DNA of 64,000 bases, taken from assembly GCF_003443735.1 (NCBI RefSeq), contig NZ_CP031969.1, positions 1,116,001-1,180,000 on the forward strand, in the 5' to 3' direction. The DNA is from Streptomyces sp. CC0208. GTDB lineage: Bacteria > Actinomycetota > Actinomycetes > Streptomycetales > Streptomycetaceae. Below are positions 9,076 through 17,859 of this stretch, piece by piece. Both the position numbers and the translations under genes were made by a program. How positions within the stretch are numbered: position 1 is the stretch's first letter; every line of letters begins with the position of its first letter. The notes beneath the pieces were generated by a model. The model did no database searches, was not told the DNA's origin, and saw only the letters and a list, made by a program, of their open reading frames with translations.

Positions 9076-10623
9076 TCACCGCTCGTAGTCGGCGAGGTAG
9101 CGGAGCACTTTCTCGACGTGGGGCTTCACCCGTTCGGGGACGCCGCCCTCTGTGATGACCGTGCGGTCGCTCGTGCGGTAGCCGGCCGCCATCAGCGCGG
9201 GAAGGTCCTTGGCGGGCATGTCGGCCTTCTTGAACTGCTGGTCGAGCCAGCACACGTACAGCGACATCGTGGAGATCGCGTCCGGCGGCGACCGGTAGTC
9301 CTTGTCCCCGTCGCCGTCGCCGTCGACCGCCCAGGCCCGGAACACCGACGGCGTCCACATGGCGATGCCGTACTCCTCGCTCGCCGGGCGGGCCGCGTTC
9401 ACGTCGAAACCGCTCTCCGCCTTGAGCATGGCGGCGAGAAACGCGGGCGTGACCTCCGCGTCGGTGCAGCGGTGGGCTGCCTTCACGATGACCGGTCTCA
9501 GTGCCGCGGGTACGTCGGAGTCCTCCGGGATCTCCTCGGCGGCCGGGCTGTGCGTGCCGGTGGCGACGGCTCGTGCACCCCGCCCCTGGTCTTCACCGTC
9601 GCCTCCCCCGCTTCCGCCGCCCCCGATCAGCACGGTCCCGGCGATGGCGGCAGCCGTCGCCGCGGCCAGCGCCATGGCGGCGGCCGGCAGCAGGCGACGC
9701 CGGCGACGCGGGGTCGCCAGTTGCTCGACCCGGGCGGACAGGCTCGCGGCGGTGTGGCGCAGGCGGCCCGCGTGATCGGGCGCCAGACAGTCCCCGATGA
9801 GCCGGCGCCAGTTCTCGTCGAGTCCCGCGTCCAGACGCAGTGGCGCGGTGCCGCGGGCGTAGGCCTGCGCGGCAAGCGAGCGGGCACGGGCGGTGGCGCC
9901 GGGGAACGGGTGGAGGCCACCGGTGAGCACCTGGTGGGCCAGGACGCCGAAGGCCCAGATGTCGGCGGTCGGCCGCACCATCGTCCCGTCCGCCCCGGTG
10001 CGCTGGGACCACCACTCGGGCGGCACATGGTCGAGCGTGCCGAGCGGCGGCACATAGGCGTGGGTGCCCTCCAGTTCGGTGGCCAGGCCGAAGTCGGCGA
10101 GCCAGACCGCTCCGTCCGCGCCCAGCAGCACGTTGGCGGGTTTGAGGTCGCCGTGGACCCAGCCGGCGCCGTGCATATGGGCAAGTCCGGCGGCGACGCC
10201 GCGCAGGACCCGCGGGGCGTCCGGGATCGGGCGGCCTGTCGCGGCAGCATCCAGCACCTGACGCACACTGGCCTCGGCCCGGTCCATGACGAGCGCGATG
10301 GCCCCGTCCAGCGCGGGCAGGTCCGGCGCGTCCACGGTGCACACCGCGTGTGTCCGTACGAGGTGCGGGTGGTCCGCCTCGGCACTGAAGCGCACCTCGC
10401 GCGCGACGAGTTCGCCGAGTGCGGCACGCTGACCGGGTGCCAAGGCGCCGGTGGGCAGCACCTTCACCGCCACGACCGTGCCGTCGGCGACCGCGCGGGC
10501 CTCGTACACGGTCCCCCAGCCGCCCGACCCGATGACGGCGTCCAACTGCCAGCCCTCGATGCGGAAACCCGCCGGCAGACGCGGCATTTCGAGAGCGCCC
10601 TGCTCGGCGCCTGAGGAGGTCAT
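9076..10623 (-). CDS. Membrane Ser/Thr protein kinase with extracellular lytic-transglycosylase-like domain
   Basis: 515 residues. The kinase domain spans ~26-300: glycine loop GSGGWG 32-37, ATP lysine K54, HGD(159)LKPAN catalytic loop, DFG 177-179. After a basic patch comes one TM helix (~311-334), a Gly/Asp-rich linker, then residues ~370-515 resembling a transglycosylase SLT/lysozyme fold with candidate catalytic Glu403 (LKAESGFD) and 'EYGIAMWTPSVF'. Actinobacterial PknB-type kinases usually carry PASTA domains outside. A wall-hydrolase-like ectodomain would give a kinase that binds or cuts glycan strands. The start codon overlaps the stop of the upstream FHA-like gene (ATGA). Confidence 0.82.
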   Translation of the reverse strand: MTSSGAEQGALEMPRLPAGFRIEGWQLDAVIGSGGWGTVYEARAVADGTVVAVKVLPTGALAPGQRAALGELVAREVRFSAEADHPHLVRTHAVCTVDAPDLPALDGAIALVMDRAEASVRQVLDAAATGRPIPDAPRVLRGVAAGLAHMHGAGWVHGDLKPANVLLGADGAVWLADFGLATELEGTHAYVPPLGTLDHVPPEWWSQRTGADGTMVRPTADIWAFGVLAHQVLTGGLHPFPGATARARSLAAQAYARGTAPLRLDAGLDENWRRLIGDCLAPDHAGRLRHTAASLSARVEQLATPRRRRRLLPAAAMALAAATAAAIAGTVLIGGGGSGGGDGEDQGRGARAVATGTHSPAAEEIPEDSDVPAALRPVIVKAAHRCTDAEVTPAFLAAMLKAESGFDVNAARPASEEYGIAMWTPSVFRAWAVDGDGDGDKDYRSPPDAISTMSLYVCWLDQQFKKADMPAKDLPALMAAGYRTSDRTVITEGGVPERVKPHVEKVLRYLADYER

Positions 10624-11414
10624 GCGCCGTTCTCCTGCGGGACGGGCCGTCTGCGGGACGGCAACAGGGCGAGGTGTTCCTCGCGCACCAGGCCGAAGCG
10701 CAGGGCGAGGGAGGCCAGTCGAGCGCGCTTCACGCCGGTGCGGCCGTTGCCGTCGGCTCCGGGCTCGTCGCCGAGGTCCAGGCGCAGCTTGGCGAAGGAC
10801 AGGTAGTCGATGTGGTAGTTCACCGCGGAGCGGGTCAGACCACGACAGCTCTCCAGCGGGCGAAGTCGCTCCGCGATGTCCCCGGCGCCCGGCAGTACGT
10901 CGTCCGAGGGGTCGCGCAGCCGCGGCTCGCACAGGGCCACCAGCACCAGGAAGTACTTCGCCGTCGCATCGAGCGCGTAGGGATGCACGGTCAACTCCCC
11001 GGCGCCTGGCGGAGACTGCTCGTCCAGATAGGCGTGCTGCGGTGCGAACACCTTGAAGTCGACGGTCCCGCCCAGCGCGGGCAGGACGACTCTGGAGAAC
11101 TCGAAGGGCACCGGCGCTCCGAGCCGACCTGGCGCGACGGTGATGTATTCGCCGGCCCCCTCCAGGTTCTCGACCACATACGCGGTGTCACGGCTGAAGT
11201 TCGACAGCCGCCAGTAGTCCTCGGCCGCCTCCAGCCGTCCCGCCCGCCGGGAGATTCCAGGGTCGGGCAGGACGATGGCGACTGCCCGGCCGCCGGGCAT
11301 CCCGCGCCCGAAGTCGGCCACGTCCCCCGGTCCCATGTGCAGCAACTCGGGTCCGCCGACGTCGACTTCACTCGGCCGTGACGGACCGGGCGGTTGCACA
11401 ATGATCGTTTCCAT
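10620..11414 (-). CDS. FHA-like phosphopeptide-binding protein, kinase partner
   Basis: 264 residues; ATG with GGGGGAAAG upstream. Residues ~45-140 have the FHA pattern (GRAVAIVLPDPGISRRAG, then YWRLSNFSRDTAYVVEN), with an Arg/Ser in the phosphothreonine-binding loop. The C-terminal half is a helical region ('YFLVLVALCEPRLRD', 'LTRSAVNYHIDYL') that reads like a winged-helix segment. It overlaps the kinase gene by 4 nt and is transcribed first, so both are made together. I infer that it is the substrate or adaptor of the kinase. No TM segment. Confidence 0.68.
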   Translation of the reverse strand: METIIVQPPGPSRPSEVDVGGPELLHMGPGDVADFGRGMPGGRAVAIVLPDPGISRRAGRLEAAEDYWRLSNFSRDTAYVVENLEGAGEYITVAPGRLGAPVPFEFSRVVLPALGGTVDFKVFAPQHAYLDEQSPPGAGELTVHPYALDATAKYFLVLVALCEPRLRDPSDDVLPGAGDIAERLRPLESCRGLTRSAVNYHIDYLSFAKLRLDLGDEPGADGNGRTGVKRARLASLALRFGLVREEHLALLPSRRRPVPQENGA

Positions 11415-11774
11415 ACCGACTTTCCCCCGATGTGGTCGCCAGGATTGTAGAGACGCCTGGAGGTTTCCGCCGACCCGGTGCCTGCGCACGGGGCAGGGCG
11501 CATCCCTCGGTCACAGTCGCCGCTTCGCCGCCGCCTCGTGAGTGGAACGTTCGCCACGGCGCGCCGGCTTCTGGTCAAAAGCCGCACGCGTGACGTCGTC
11601 ACCCATGCCAGGCATCGTGTACGGGCCGATTCCAGGGGTGAGAGCACGAGGCACGACCACTAGGACGATCGGCCGATCATCCCGGTTCCCTGCGCGGGGC
11701 CGACCACTTCGGAGGTCGAGGCCAGGGTCCGGTGGCCACCCTGCCACTACCGGTCACGCCGACCCCCACCTGAT
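11415..11774. other. Intergenic region, no gene recognised
   Basis: About 360 nt between the FHA-like gene start and the tRNA terminator. Frames are open here only because of base composition; none has a signal, domain or ribosome site I can support. It should contain the promoter for the FHA-kinase pair close to 11415-11480. I see no clear repeat. Confidence 0.5.
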
Positions 11775-11823
11775 CCTCAAAAATGATCAAGGGCCGGTTT
11801 CGGATGCCTCCGAAACCGGCCCT
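11775..11823 (-). terminator. Intrinsic terminator of tRNA-Pro
   Basis: A 15-bp perfect stem AGGGCCGGTTTCGGA / TCCGAAACCGGCCCT (11790-11804 / 11809-11823) with a 4-nt loop. On the minus strand it is followed by a T-run (ATTTTTG, ~11779-11783). It lies 20 nt downstream of the tRNA. Confidence 0.85.
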
Positions 11824-11842
11824 GAACTGCAACTGTCTCCAG

Positions 11843-11916
<74 letters not shown>

Positions 11917-12007
11917 ATGCCCGCCTGACCTGGGCTTTCCCCTGGCCGAACGCGCAGAGAAACCATACCGCACTCGGGTCGGTGGTCGCGCACCCCTTTC
12001 GCCCGCC

Positions 12008-12373
12008 TCACCCCCTGGGCGGATCGGGCAGCCCCAGCTCCGGATACGCGTCGAGCAGCCGGGAGGGGGCCGCCTGGCGCCAGGAGTCGGCGAGGATGTC
12101 GCGCAGTTCGCCCTCGTCCTCGATCGCGGCGAGACGGGCGCGCACCCACGCGAACTGCGCCTCGTGGTCGGCGATCCAGAACTTCCCCGGCTCGGCCAGC
12201 ACCAGCTCGTCGCGCTCCTCCTTGGGACAGCGCACGGCGATGGAGGTCTCGTCCTCGGGCAGCGTGGCGAACATCTTGCCCGCGACCCGGAACGTGGGCA
12301 TGCTCCAGGCGATCTTCTCCGTCGTGTCCGGCAGGGACAGGGCGACACGGCGTACGTCTTCGGCGTCCGGCAT
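12008..12373 (-). CDS. MmcQ/YjbR family protein
   Basis: 121 residues from the ATG at 12373 (MPDAEDVRRVALSLPDT, the usual family N-terminus). A TTG ten codons upstream is possible but its ribosome site is too close. Small MmcQ/YjbR-fold protein with 'WSMPTFRVAGKMFATL' and 'FWIADHEAQFAWVR'. The family has a DNA-binding-like fold without an established biochemical role. It is encoded after the GNAT gene on the same strand, 30 nt downstream. Confidence 0.82.
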   Translation of the reverse strand: MPDAEDVRRVALSLPDTTEKIAWSMPTFRVAGKMFATLPEDETSIAVRCPKEERDELVLAEPGKFWIADHEAQFAWVRARLAAIEDEGELRDILADSWRQAAPSRLLDAYPELGLPDPPRG

Positions 12374-12403
12374 GACAGGCACCGTAGCGGCTGCCTCTGA
12401 CAA

Positions 12404-12937
12404 TCACCTGGTCGCAGTGGTTGCCCCGAGCCGCTTGTAGTAGAGGGTCGTCGGCCGCAGCACCCCGGCGGGGTCGGCCGCGTAGTCGGGGATGACGCCG
12501 GCCCTGGCCCAGCCGGCGGAGCCGTAGAGCCGCTCGGCGGGGCTGTCGGTCTCGGTGTCCAGGTGGAGCAGGGTGATTCCGGCCGAGCGGGCGGCGTTCT
12601 CCGCGGCGCCGAGGAGTCGGCGCCCGAGTCCCTGGCCGCGTGCGTCCCGGTGCACCATCAGCTTGACCAGTTCCGCGCGGTGGCGGGAGTTGGGCTTGTC
12701 GGGGAAGGCCAGACTGACGGTGCCGACCGCGCGGCGGCCGTCGTACGCCGCCCACACCGCCAGGTGTCCCGTGGCCACCGCGCCGACGCGCTCCTTCCAC
12801 CAGGCGACGGCGGCCGCCCGGTCCATCGGGGCGAGGAACCCGATGGAGGCGCCGCCGTCCACGGTATCGATGAGCAGATCAGCCAACTCGTCGACAGAGT
12901 ATGCCAGTTGGACCTCGTCGAGGCGGTTGACGATCAC
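12404..12937 (-). CDS. GNAT family N-acetyltransferase
   Basis: 177 residues from a GTG (VIVNRLDEVQ) that overlaps the upstream gene stop (GTGA). The acetyl-CoA-binding motif A is 'VHRDARGQGLGRRLL' (Q/RxxGxG/A), followed by 'LLHLDTETDSPAERLYGSAGW', typical of GNATs acting on small molecules or peptides. Coupled to the XRE-cupin regulator, which probably controls it. The substrate is unknown. Confidence 0.88.
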   Translation of the reverse strand: MIVNRLDEVQLAYSVDELADLLIDTVDGGASIGFLAPMDRAAAVAWWKERVGAVATGHLAVWAAYDGRRAVGTVSLAFPDKPNSRHRAELVKLMVHRDARGQGLGRRLLGAAENAARSAGITLLHLDTETDSPAERLYGSAGWARAGVIPDYAADPAGVLRPTTLYYKRLGATTATR

Positions 12938-13539
12938 GGCAGGACCACCGCCAGCACATACCGCACGGCGTCGGGGCCCGCGCACCGGAACCGCGTCGGC
13001 CCCCACACGCGCAGCCGCAGACAGTCCCCGGTGTCGAGGTGGTGCTCGACGTCCTGGGCGGTGACGTCGAGCGCACCCTCCAGGACCCAGATGTGCTGCT
13101 CCAGACCGGGTACGGGCGGCCGGTCGTAGGCGAGGTCGGCACCGGCGGCGAGCCGCCCCTCGACGAGTTCACCGCGCAGCCCGGGGTGCGGCGGCGACAC
13201 GGACCGCCGCACGAACCCGGCGGCCCGGTCCTCCCACACCGGCTGCCCGGCGCTGCGCACCAGCGGCGCGGGCTCGGCCTCGGCCTCGATCTCGCTGAGC
13301 AGCTGGGACATGGTCCGCCCGTACACCCCGCACAGCCGGTTCAGCAGCGAGGCGGTGGGGCTGATCTCGGCCCGCTCGGCGCGGGAGAGGGTGGACTTGC
13401 TGACACCGCTGCGCTCGGCCAACTCGCCCAGCGACCACCCGCGTTCGGCCCGCAGCTCGGCGAGCCGGACGCCCAGGCGGGTGTCGACGGGGTCGGGCTC
13501 GGGCTCATAACGTCTCACATTCGGGAAGCTATCCCACAT
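12934..13539 (-). CDS. XRE-family regulator with C-terminal cupin
   Basis: 201 residues from ATG at 13539; the GTG seven codons later (13518) is an equally plausible start. HTH at ~22-75 ('WSLGELAERSGVSKSTLSRAERAE') and a cupin at ~110-201 ('HIWVLEGALDVTA', 'HLDTGDCLRL'). Regulators of this architecture usually sense a small ligand and control an adjacent enzyme, here the coupled GNAT. Direct repeats overlap the start region (13513-13545), suggesting autoregulation and favouring the later start. Confidence 0.85.
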   Translation of the reverse strand: MWDSFPNVRRYEPEPDPVDTRLGVRLAELRAERGWSLGELAERSGVSKSTLSRAERAEISPTASLLNRLCGVYGRTMSQLLSEIEAEAEPAPLVRSAGQPVWEDRAAGFVRRSVSPPHPGLRGELVEGRLAAGADLAYDRPPVPGLEQHIWVLEGALDVTAQDVEHHLDTGDCLRLRVWGPTRFRCAGPDAVRYVLAVVLP

Positions 13540-13545
13540 ACGAGA
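13513..13545. promoter_or_regulatory. Direct-repeat operator candidate at the XRE-cupin start
   Basis: TCTCACATTCGGGA (13513-13526) and TCCCACATACGAGA (13532-13545) match at 11 of 14 positions with a 19-bp period, covering the proposed start codon of the regulator. This is a plausible autoregulatory operator. It is seen in sequence; the regulatory assignment is inference. Confidence 0.4.
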
Positions 13546-13559
13546 AACCGCGCCAGTCC

Positions 13560-14462
13560 CTATGCCCCGGCAATGGCTCCGAGCGCGTCCAGCACCGGAC
13601 GGATCAGGGGATGTTCCTCCGCTCCCCGCCGTACGGCCGCGAAGACCCTGCGCGTCGGGGCGACCCCGTCGACCGGCCGTACGACCACTCCGGTGAGGTC
13701 CATCCCGATCAGGGCCGAACGCGGCACCAACGCCACTCCCGCGTCCGCCGACGCCAGTGCGACCACGGCACGGAAGTCGTCCGAGGAGTGCTCCAGGCGC
13801 GGCTGGAATCCGGCGTGCTCACAGGCGAGGACCACCACGTCGTGGCAGGGGTTGCCCGGGTAGGGGCCGATCCACGGGTCCTTGGCGAGCTCGGCCAGCG
13901 GCACCTCGCCCGCGTCGGCCAGCCGGTGACTCACCGGGACGACCGCGTCGAAGGGCTCGGCGTACAGCGGCACGTGCGCCAGACGGGGGTCGTCGGCGGG
14001 CGGGGCCCCGCGGTACTCCACCGCGACCGCCACGTCGACCTGCCGGTCCAGGACCATCGGCAGGCTGGCGTCGCCCTCGGCGTCCTGGACGCGGAGGTGG
14101 ATACCGGGGGCCGTCGCGGCGAGGCGGGCCACCGCGGGCGCCACGACCAGGGCGATCCCGGTCGCGAAGGAGGCGACGGTGACCGTGCCGGCCGCACCCG
14201 AGCTGTAGGCGGCCAGCTCGGCCTCGGCCCGCTCCAGCTGGGCGAGGACGGCGTTGGTGTGGCTGAGCAGGATCTCCCCCGCCGGGGTCAGCCGTACCCC
14301 CTTCGCGCCGCGCTCGACGAGCCGGTGGCCGGTCTCCTGCTCCAGGGCCGTGAGCTGCTGAGAGACCGCGGAGGGCGTGAGATACAGCGCGGCGGCAGCC
14401 GCCGTGACCGTGCGGTGGTCGGCCACCGCACGGAGGATGTGGAGCCGCCGCGCTTCGATCAT
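13560..14462 (-). CDS. LysR-family transcriptional regulator
   Basis: 300 residues, full length for the family. N-terminal winged helix 'LHILRAVADHRTVTAAAAAL' and 'TPSAVSQQLTALEQETG' (residues ~5-60), then a periplasmic-binding-like effector domain (~90-295). It is downstream of and on the same strand as kbl (33 nt), but the gap and its own start suggest an independent promoter or read-through. LysR genes next to kbl-tdh could respond to amino-acid catabolism; the target is not evident. Confidence 0.9.
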   Translation of the reverse strand: MIEARRLHILRAVADHRTVTAAAAALYLTPSAVSQQLTALEQETGHRLVERGAKGVRLTPAGEILLSHTNAVLAQLERAEAELAAYSSGAAGTVTVASFATGIALVVAPAVARLAATAPGIHLRVQDAEGDASLPMVLDRQVDVAVAVEYRGAPPADDPRLAHVPLYAEPFDAVVPVSHRLADAGEVPLAELAKDPWIGPYPGNPCHDVVVLACEHAGFQPRLEHSSDDFRAVVALASADAGVALVPRSALIGMDLTGVVVRPVDGVAPTRRVFAAVRRGAEEHPLIRPVLDALGAIAGA

Positions 14463-14495
14463 GGGATCGATTATCGCAATACGTCCGGACAGACC

Positions 14496-15689
14496 CTAGG
14501 CCGCCAGCTCCGCCCTGGCCGCGACGAAGGCGTCGACCGCGCGGTTCACGTCCTCGGTGGAGTGGGCCGCCGAGAGCTGCACCCGGATGCGCGCCTGCCC
14601 CTGGGGAACCACCGGGTACGAGAAGCCGATCACGTACACACCCCGTTCCAGGAGCAGCTCCGCGAGGCGTCCCGCCTGCGCCGCGTCCCCGATCATCACC
14701 GGCGCGATGGCGTGGTCGCCGGGCAGCACGTCGAAGCCCTCCTCGGTCATACGGCGGCGGAACAGCGCGGTGTTCTCCCGCAGCCGCACCCGCAGGTCGT
14801 CCGCCGACTCCAGCAGGTCGAGGACCTTCAGGGAGGCCGCGGCGATCACCGGGGCGAGCGTGTTGGAGAAGAGGTACGGCCGGGAGCGCTGGCGCAGGAG
14901 CGCGACGATCTCGGCGCGGGCGGCGACGTAGCCGCCGGAGGCGCCGCCGAGCGCCTTGCCGAGGGTGCCGGTGATGATGTCGACGCGGTCCATCACGCCG
15001 TGCAGCTCGGGGGTGCCGCGGCCGCCGGGGCCGACGAAGCCGACCGCGTGGGAGTCGTCGACCATGACCATGGCGTCGTAGCGGTCGGCGAGGTCGCAGA
15101 TGTCCTTCAGGGGTGCGAGATAACCGTCCATGGAGAACACGCCGTCGGTGACGACCAGCTTGCGACGCGCCCCCGCGGCCTCCTTCAACTGCCGTTCCAG
15201 ATCGGCCAGATCACGGTTGGCGTAGCGGAAGCGGCGGGCCTTGGACAGCCGGATGCCGTCGATGATCGACGCGTGGTTCAGGGCGTCGGAGATCACCGCG
15301 TCCTCGGGGCCCAGCAGGGTCTCGAAGACACCGCCGTTGGCGTCGAAGCAGGAGGAGTACAGGATCGTGTCCTCCTGGCCGAGGAAGGCGGAAAGCCGTG
15401 CCTCCAGCTCCTTGTGCACCTCCTGCGTGCCGCAGATGAAGCGGACCGAGGCCATGCCGTAGCCCCAGCGGTCCAGGGCCTCGTGGGCGGCGGCGATCAC
15501 CTCGGGGTGGTCGGCGAGCCCGAGGTAGTTGTTGGCGCAGAAGTTGAGGACCTCGCCGGGGCGGCCGCCCGCGGAGACGTTCACGGTCGCCGACTGCGGG
15601 GTGTCGATCACGCGCTCGGGCTTGTGCAGTCCGGCGGCGCGGATCTCGTCGAGGGTGGCGCGCAGGTCGTCGCGCACGGAGTCGAACAT
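14496..15689 (-). CDS. kbl: Glycine C-acetyltransferase (2-amino-3-ketobutyrate CoA ligase)
   Basis: 397 residues, standard length. PLP enzyme of the alpha-oxoamine synthase family that splits 2-amino-3-oxobutyrate with CoA into glycine and acetyl-CoA. Visible motifs: '[16 protein letters not shown]', '[13 protein letters not shown]', '[11 protein letters not shown]' and the PLP-lysine segment '[13 protein letters not shown]'. It lies 14 nt downstream of tdh, whose product is its substrate; together they convert threonine to glycine. Confidence 0.96.
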   Translation of the reverse strand: MFDSVRDDLRATLDEIRAAGLHKPERVIDTPQSATVNVSAGGRPGEVLNFCANNYLGLADHPEVIAAAHEALDRWGYGMASVRFICGTQEVHKELEARLSAFLGQEDTILYSSCFDANGGVFETLLGPEDAVISDALNHASIIDGIRLSKARRFRYANRDLADLERQLKEAAGARRKLVVTDGVFSMDGYLAPLKDICDLADRYDAMVMVDDSHAVGFVGPGGRGTPELHGVMDRVDIITGTLGKALGGASGGYVAARAEIVALLRQRSRPYLFSNTLAPVIAAASLKVLDLLESADDLRVRLRENTALFRRRMTEEGFDVLPGDHAIAPVMIGDAAQAGRLAELLLERGVYVIGFSYPVVPQGQARIRVQLSAAHSTEDVNRAVDAFVAARAELAA

Positions 15690-15703
15690 CGTCAGTCCCT
15701 AGG

Positions 15704-16732
15704 TCAGTTGGTCCAGTCGAGGATGACCTTGCCGCCGCGGCCGCTCGCCGCGTCGGCGAACGCCGCCTCGAAGTCTCGGTAGCCGTACCGGCCGGTGATC
15801 ACGGGGGCGAGGTCGAGGCCGCCCTCCAGGAGGACCGACATCGCGTACCAGGTCTCGAACATCTCACGGCCGTAGATGCCCTTGATCGTGATCATCGAGG
15901 TGACGATCCGGGCCCAGTCCACCGGGAACTCCGCGGCCGGCAGTCCCAGCATCGCGATCCGGCCGCCGTGTGTCATGTTGGCGATCATGTCGCGCAGGGC
16001 CTCGGGCCGACCGGACATCTCCAGGCCGATGTCGAAGCCCTCGCGCAGCCCCAACTCCCGCTGTCCGTCCGCGATCCGCGCCTCCGACACGTTCAGCGCG
16101 AGGCTCACGCCGATCTTGCGGGCCAGCTCCAGGCGCTCCTCGCTGACGTCGGTGACGACGACGTTGCGGGCCCCCGCGTGCCGGGCGACCGCCGCCGCCA
16201 TCAGCCCGATCGGCCCGGCACCGGTGATCAGCACGTCCTCGCCGACCAGCGGGAAGGACAGCGCGGTGTGCACGGCGTTGCCGAACGGGTCGAAGATCGC
16301 CGCCACGTCGAGGTCCACGGGGACGCGGTGCACCCACACGTTGGCGGCGGGCAGGACGACGTACTCCGCGAAGGCCCCGTCCCGGCCGACGCCGAGCCCG
16401 ACCGTGGCCCGGCACAGGTGCCGCCGCCCGGCGAGACAGTTGCGGCACTTGCCGCAGACCAGGTGCCCCTCGCCGCTCACCCGGTCCCCGAGGGCGATCT
16501 CCGAGACATCGCGCCCGGTCTCCACGACCTCGCCGACGAACTCGTGTCCGAGCACGAGCGGGGTCCGGATCGCCTGCTGGGCCCAGCCGTCCCAGGACCG
16601 GATGTGCAGATCGGTGCCGCAGATGCCGGTGCGCAGCACCTTGATCAGTACGTCGCCGGGGCCGACGGCGGGCTCCGGGACGTCCGCGAGCCACAGCCCG
16701 GGCTCGGCCTTCTCCTTGACCAGCGCCTTCAA
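15704..16732 (-). CDS. tdh: L-threonine 3-dehydrogenase
   Basis: 342 residues from a TTG start with AGGAG 7 nt upstream, matching the family length exactly. Zinc medium-chain dehydrogenase: 'GICGTDLHI' with catalytic Cys, 'GHEFVGEV', structural-zinc cluster '[15 protein letters not shown]', NAD-binding '[17 protein letters not shown]'. Oxidizes threonine to 2-amino-3-oxobutyrate for the adjacent kbl product. The start cannot be moved far upstream without losing the ribosome site. Confidence 0.96.
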   Translation of the reverse strand: MKALVKEKAEPGLWLADVPEPAVGPGDVLIKVLRTGICGTDLHIRSWDGWAQQAIRTPLVLGHEFVGEVVETGRDVSEIALGDRVSGEGHLVCGKCRNCLAGRRHLCRATVGLGVGRDGAFAEYVVLPAANVWVHRVPVDLDVAAIFDPFGNAVHTALSFPLVGEDVLITGAGPIGLMAAAVARHAGARNVVVTDVSEERLELARKIGVSLALNVSEARIADGQRELGLREGFDIGLEMSGRPEALRDMIANMTHGGRIAMLGLPAAEFPVDWARIVTSMITIKGIYGREMFETWYAMSVLLEGGLDLAPVITGRYGYRDFEAAFADAASGRGGKVILDWTN

Positions 16733-16835
16733 GGTACGGCTCCTGTGATTGCGAGGGGTGGAAACGCCCAGCAATCTGCCGTACGACACCGTCCTGGTCC
16801 ATCGAGGATTTCTTAAGCGGTGCCACAGCTCCGCT

Positions 16836-17525
16836 TCACACCCGCCGCCCGCTCTCGTGCACGAACCCCGGGAACGTGGTGACGGTCGGCGGACCGAAGA
16901 CACAGGTCGACCGGCGACACACCCCGGACGAGGACGGACCGCCCGCGCGCTGCGCCTCGCAGTCGAGGTCGGCACGGGTGTGGTCCGGGGCGAGGACGGA
17001 CACGGTGTTGACGTCCGGCCCGGCTCGATCGCCCAGCGGTGGTCGCCGACCGTACGCCCGCCGAGGATGCACCGCTCGGGCCTCGGGCCGCCGCTCCGGG
17101 GGAGCCGACGGCCCCCGTGGCAGCTCGCACCCCGGAACCGCTCTGCGGGGGCCCTGGTCGAGGCGGGAGGCCTGATAGTGGCCGATGTGCCAGTCGTCCC
17201 CCTCCCGGGTCACGAGAACCGCCAGCTTGACCGGCAGCGCTGGCCGGTCCGTGAAGGTGAACTCGACGTCCAGGTAGCCCAGGACGAGGCCGTCCGCGGG
17301 TCGCCGTGTCTCGAGGACACGGTAGGACGCCTTCATGCCGGACGGCTGGGAGTCGTAGTACTCGGCGACGCCCTCCCGTCCGACGCTGTAATGGTGCAGC
17401 CCCTGGAAGACGGCGTCCTCGGTGAAGAGGGCGGCCACGCGCTCCGGTCGGTGGGCGTCGACACCGGCCTTCCACCGGTCGAGGACCCCGCTCAGGATCG
17501 CCTTGTCATCCGTCGGGACGGTCAT
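16836..17525 (-). CDS. SnoaL/SgcJ-like (NTF2-fold) protein with an atypical C-terminal tail
   Basis: 229 residues; ATG with AAGGAG upstream. Residues 1-~130 form a normal NTF2-like domain (SgcJ/EcaC type: '[21 protein letters not shown]', '[16 protein letters not shown]', 'WHIGHYQAS'), often found with oxidoreductases and secondary metabolism. Family members end about here. The remaining ~95 residues are Pro/Arg-rich with no recognisable fold and look like read-through into unrelated sequence. It lies beside remnants of an SDR gene and a transporter gene, so this locus has been rearranged. Function of the present protein is uncertain. Confidence 0.65.
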   Translation of the reverse strand: MTVPTDDKAILSGVLDRWKAGVDAHRPERVAALFTEDAVFQGLHHYSVGREGVAEYYDSQPSGMKASYRVLETRRPADGLVLGYLDVEFTFTDRPALPVKLAVLVTREGDDWHIGHYQASRLDQGPRRAVPGCELPRGPSAPPERRPEARAVHPRRAYGRRPPLGDRAGPDVNTVSVLAPDHTRADLDCEAQRAGGPSSSGVCRRSTCVFGPPTVTTFPGFVHESGRRV

Positions 17526-17557
17526 GTCCACTCCTTCGCAGATGAATTGACGAGCCG

Positions 17558-17622
17558 TCAGTGTCCGGCGCTCATCCCGCCGTCGACGTGCAGGATCTCG
17601 CCGGTGACGAACGGCGCCCCGC
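17558..17622 (-). pseudogene. Remnant: C-terminus of an SDR-family oxidoreductase
   Basis: On the minus strand this reads GAPFVTGEILHVDGGMSAGH followed by a stop, the highly conserved C-terminal end of short-chain dehydrogenases (FVTGxxxxVDGG). Nothing upstream in the frame continues the SDR sequence; beyond ~17622 it runs into sequence that reads as a transporter tail on the other strand. It is therefore a truncated relic 32 nt upstream of the SnoaL-like gene start. Confidence 0.75.
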
Positions 17623-17846
17623 TGATCGTCGCCCCGCTGCTGCACCACGGCTATCAGCGGGCGCTGCTGCCGACCGCCCTGGTGGTGCTGGCGGCGGCCG
17701 CGGCCGCCGGGGTGCTGCGGATCGGTTTCCCGCACCACACGGTCGTATCGGGTCACACGGACCTCGATCAGCAGCGAGAATCGACCGAGGACGCCCGGCT
17801 CGCCGGGGCCGGTCCTGAGCACGCACCACCGCACCCGGCCAACTGA
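17623..17846 (+). pseudogene. Possible remnant: C-terminus of a membrane transporter
   Basis: On the plus strand a frame reads VAPLLHHGYQRALLPTALVV, then an Ala-rich TM-like helix, then a hydrophilic tail with a stop at 17846. It looks like the last TM helix and tail of an MFS-type transporter. No start or N-terminal part is present, and it begins where the SDR remnant ends. The family assignment is weak; chance open frame is the alternative. Confidence 0.4.
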
Positions 17847-17859
17847 CGTGGAGCCGCTG

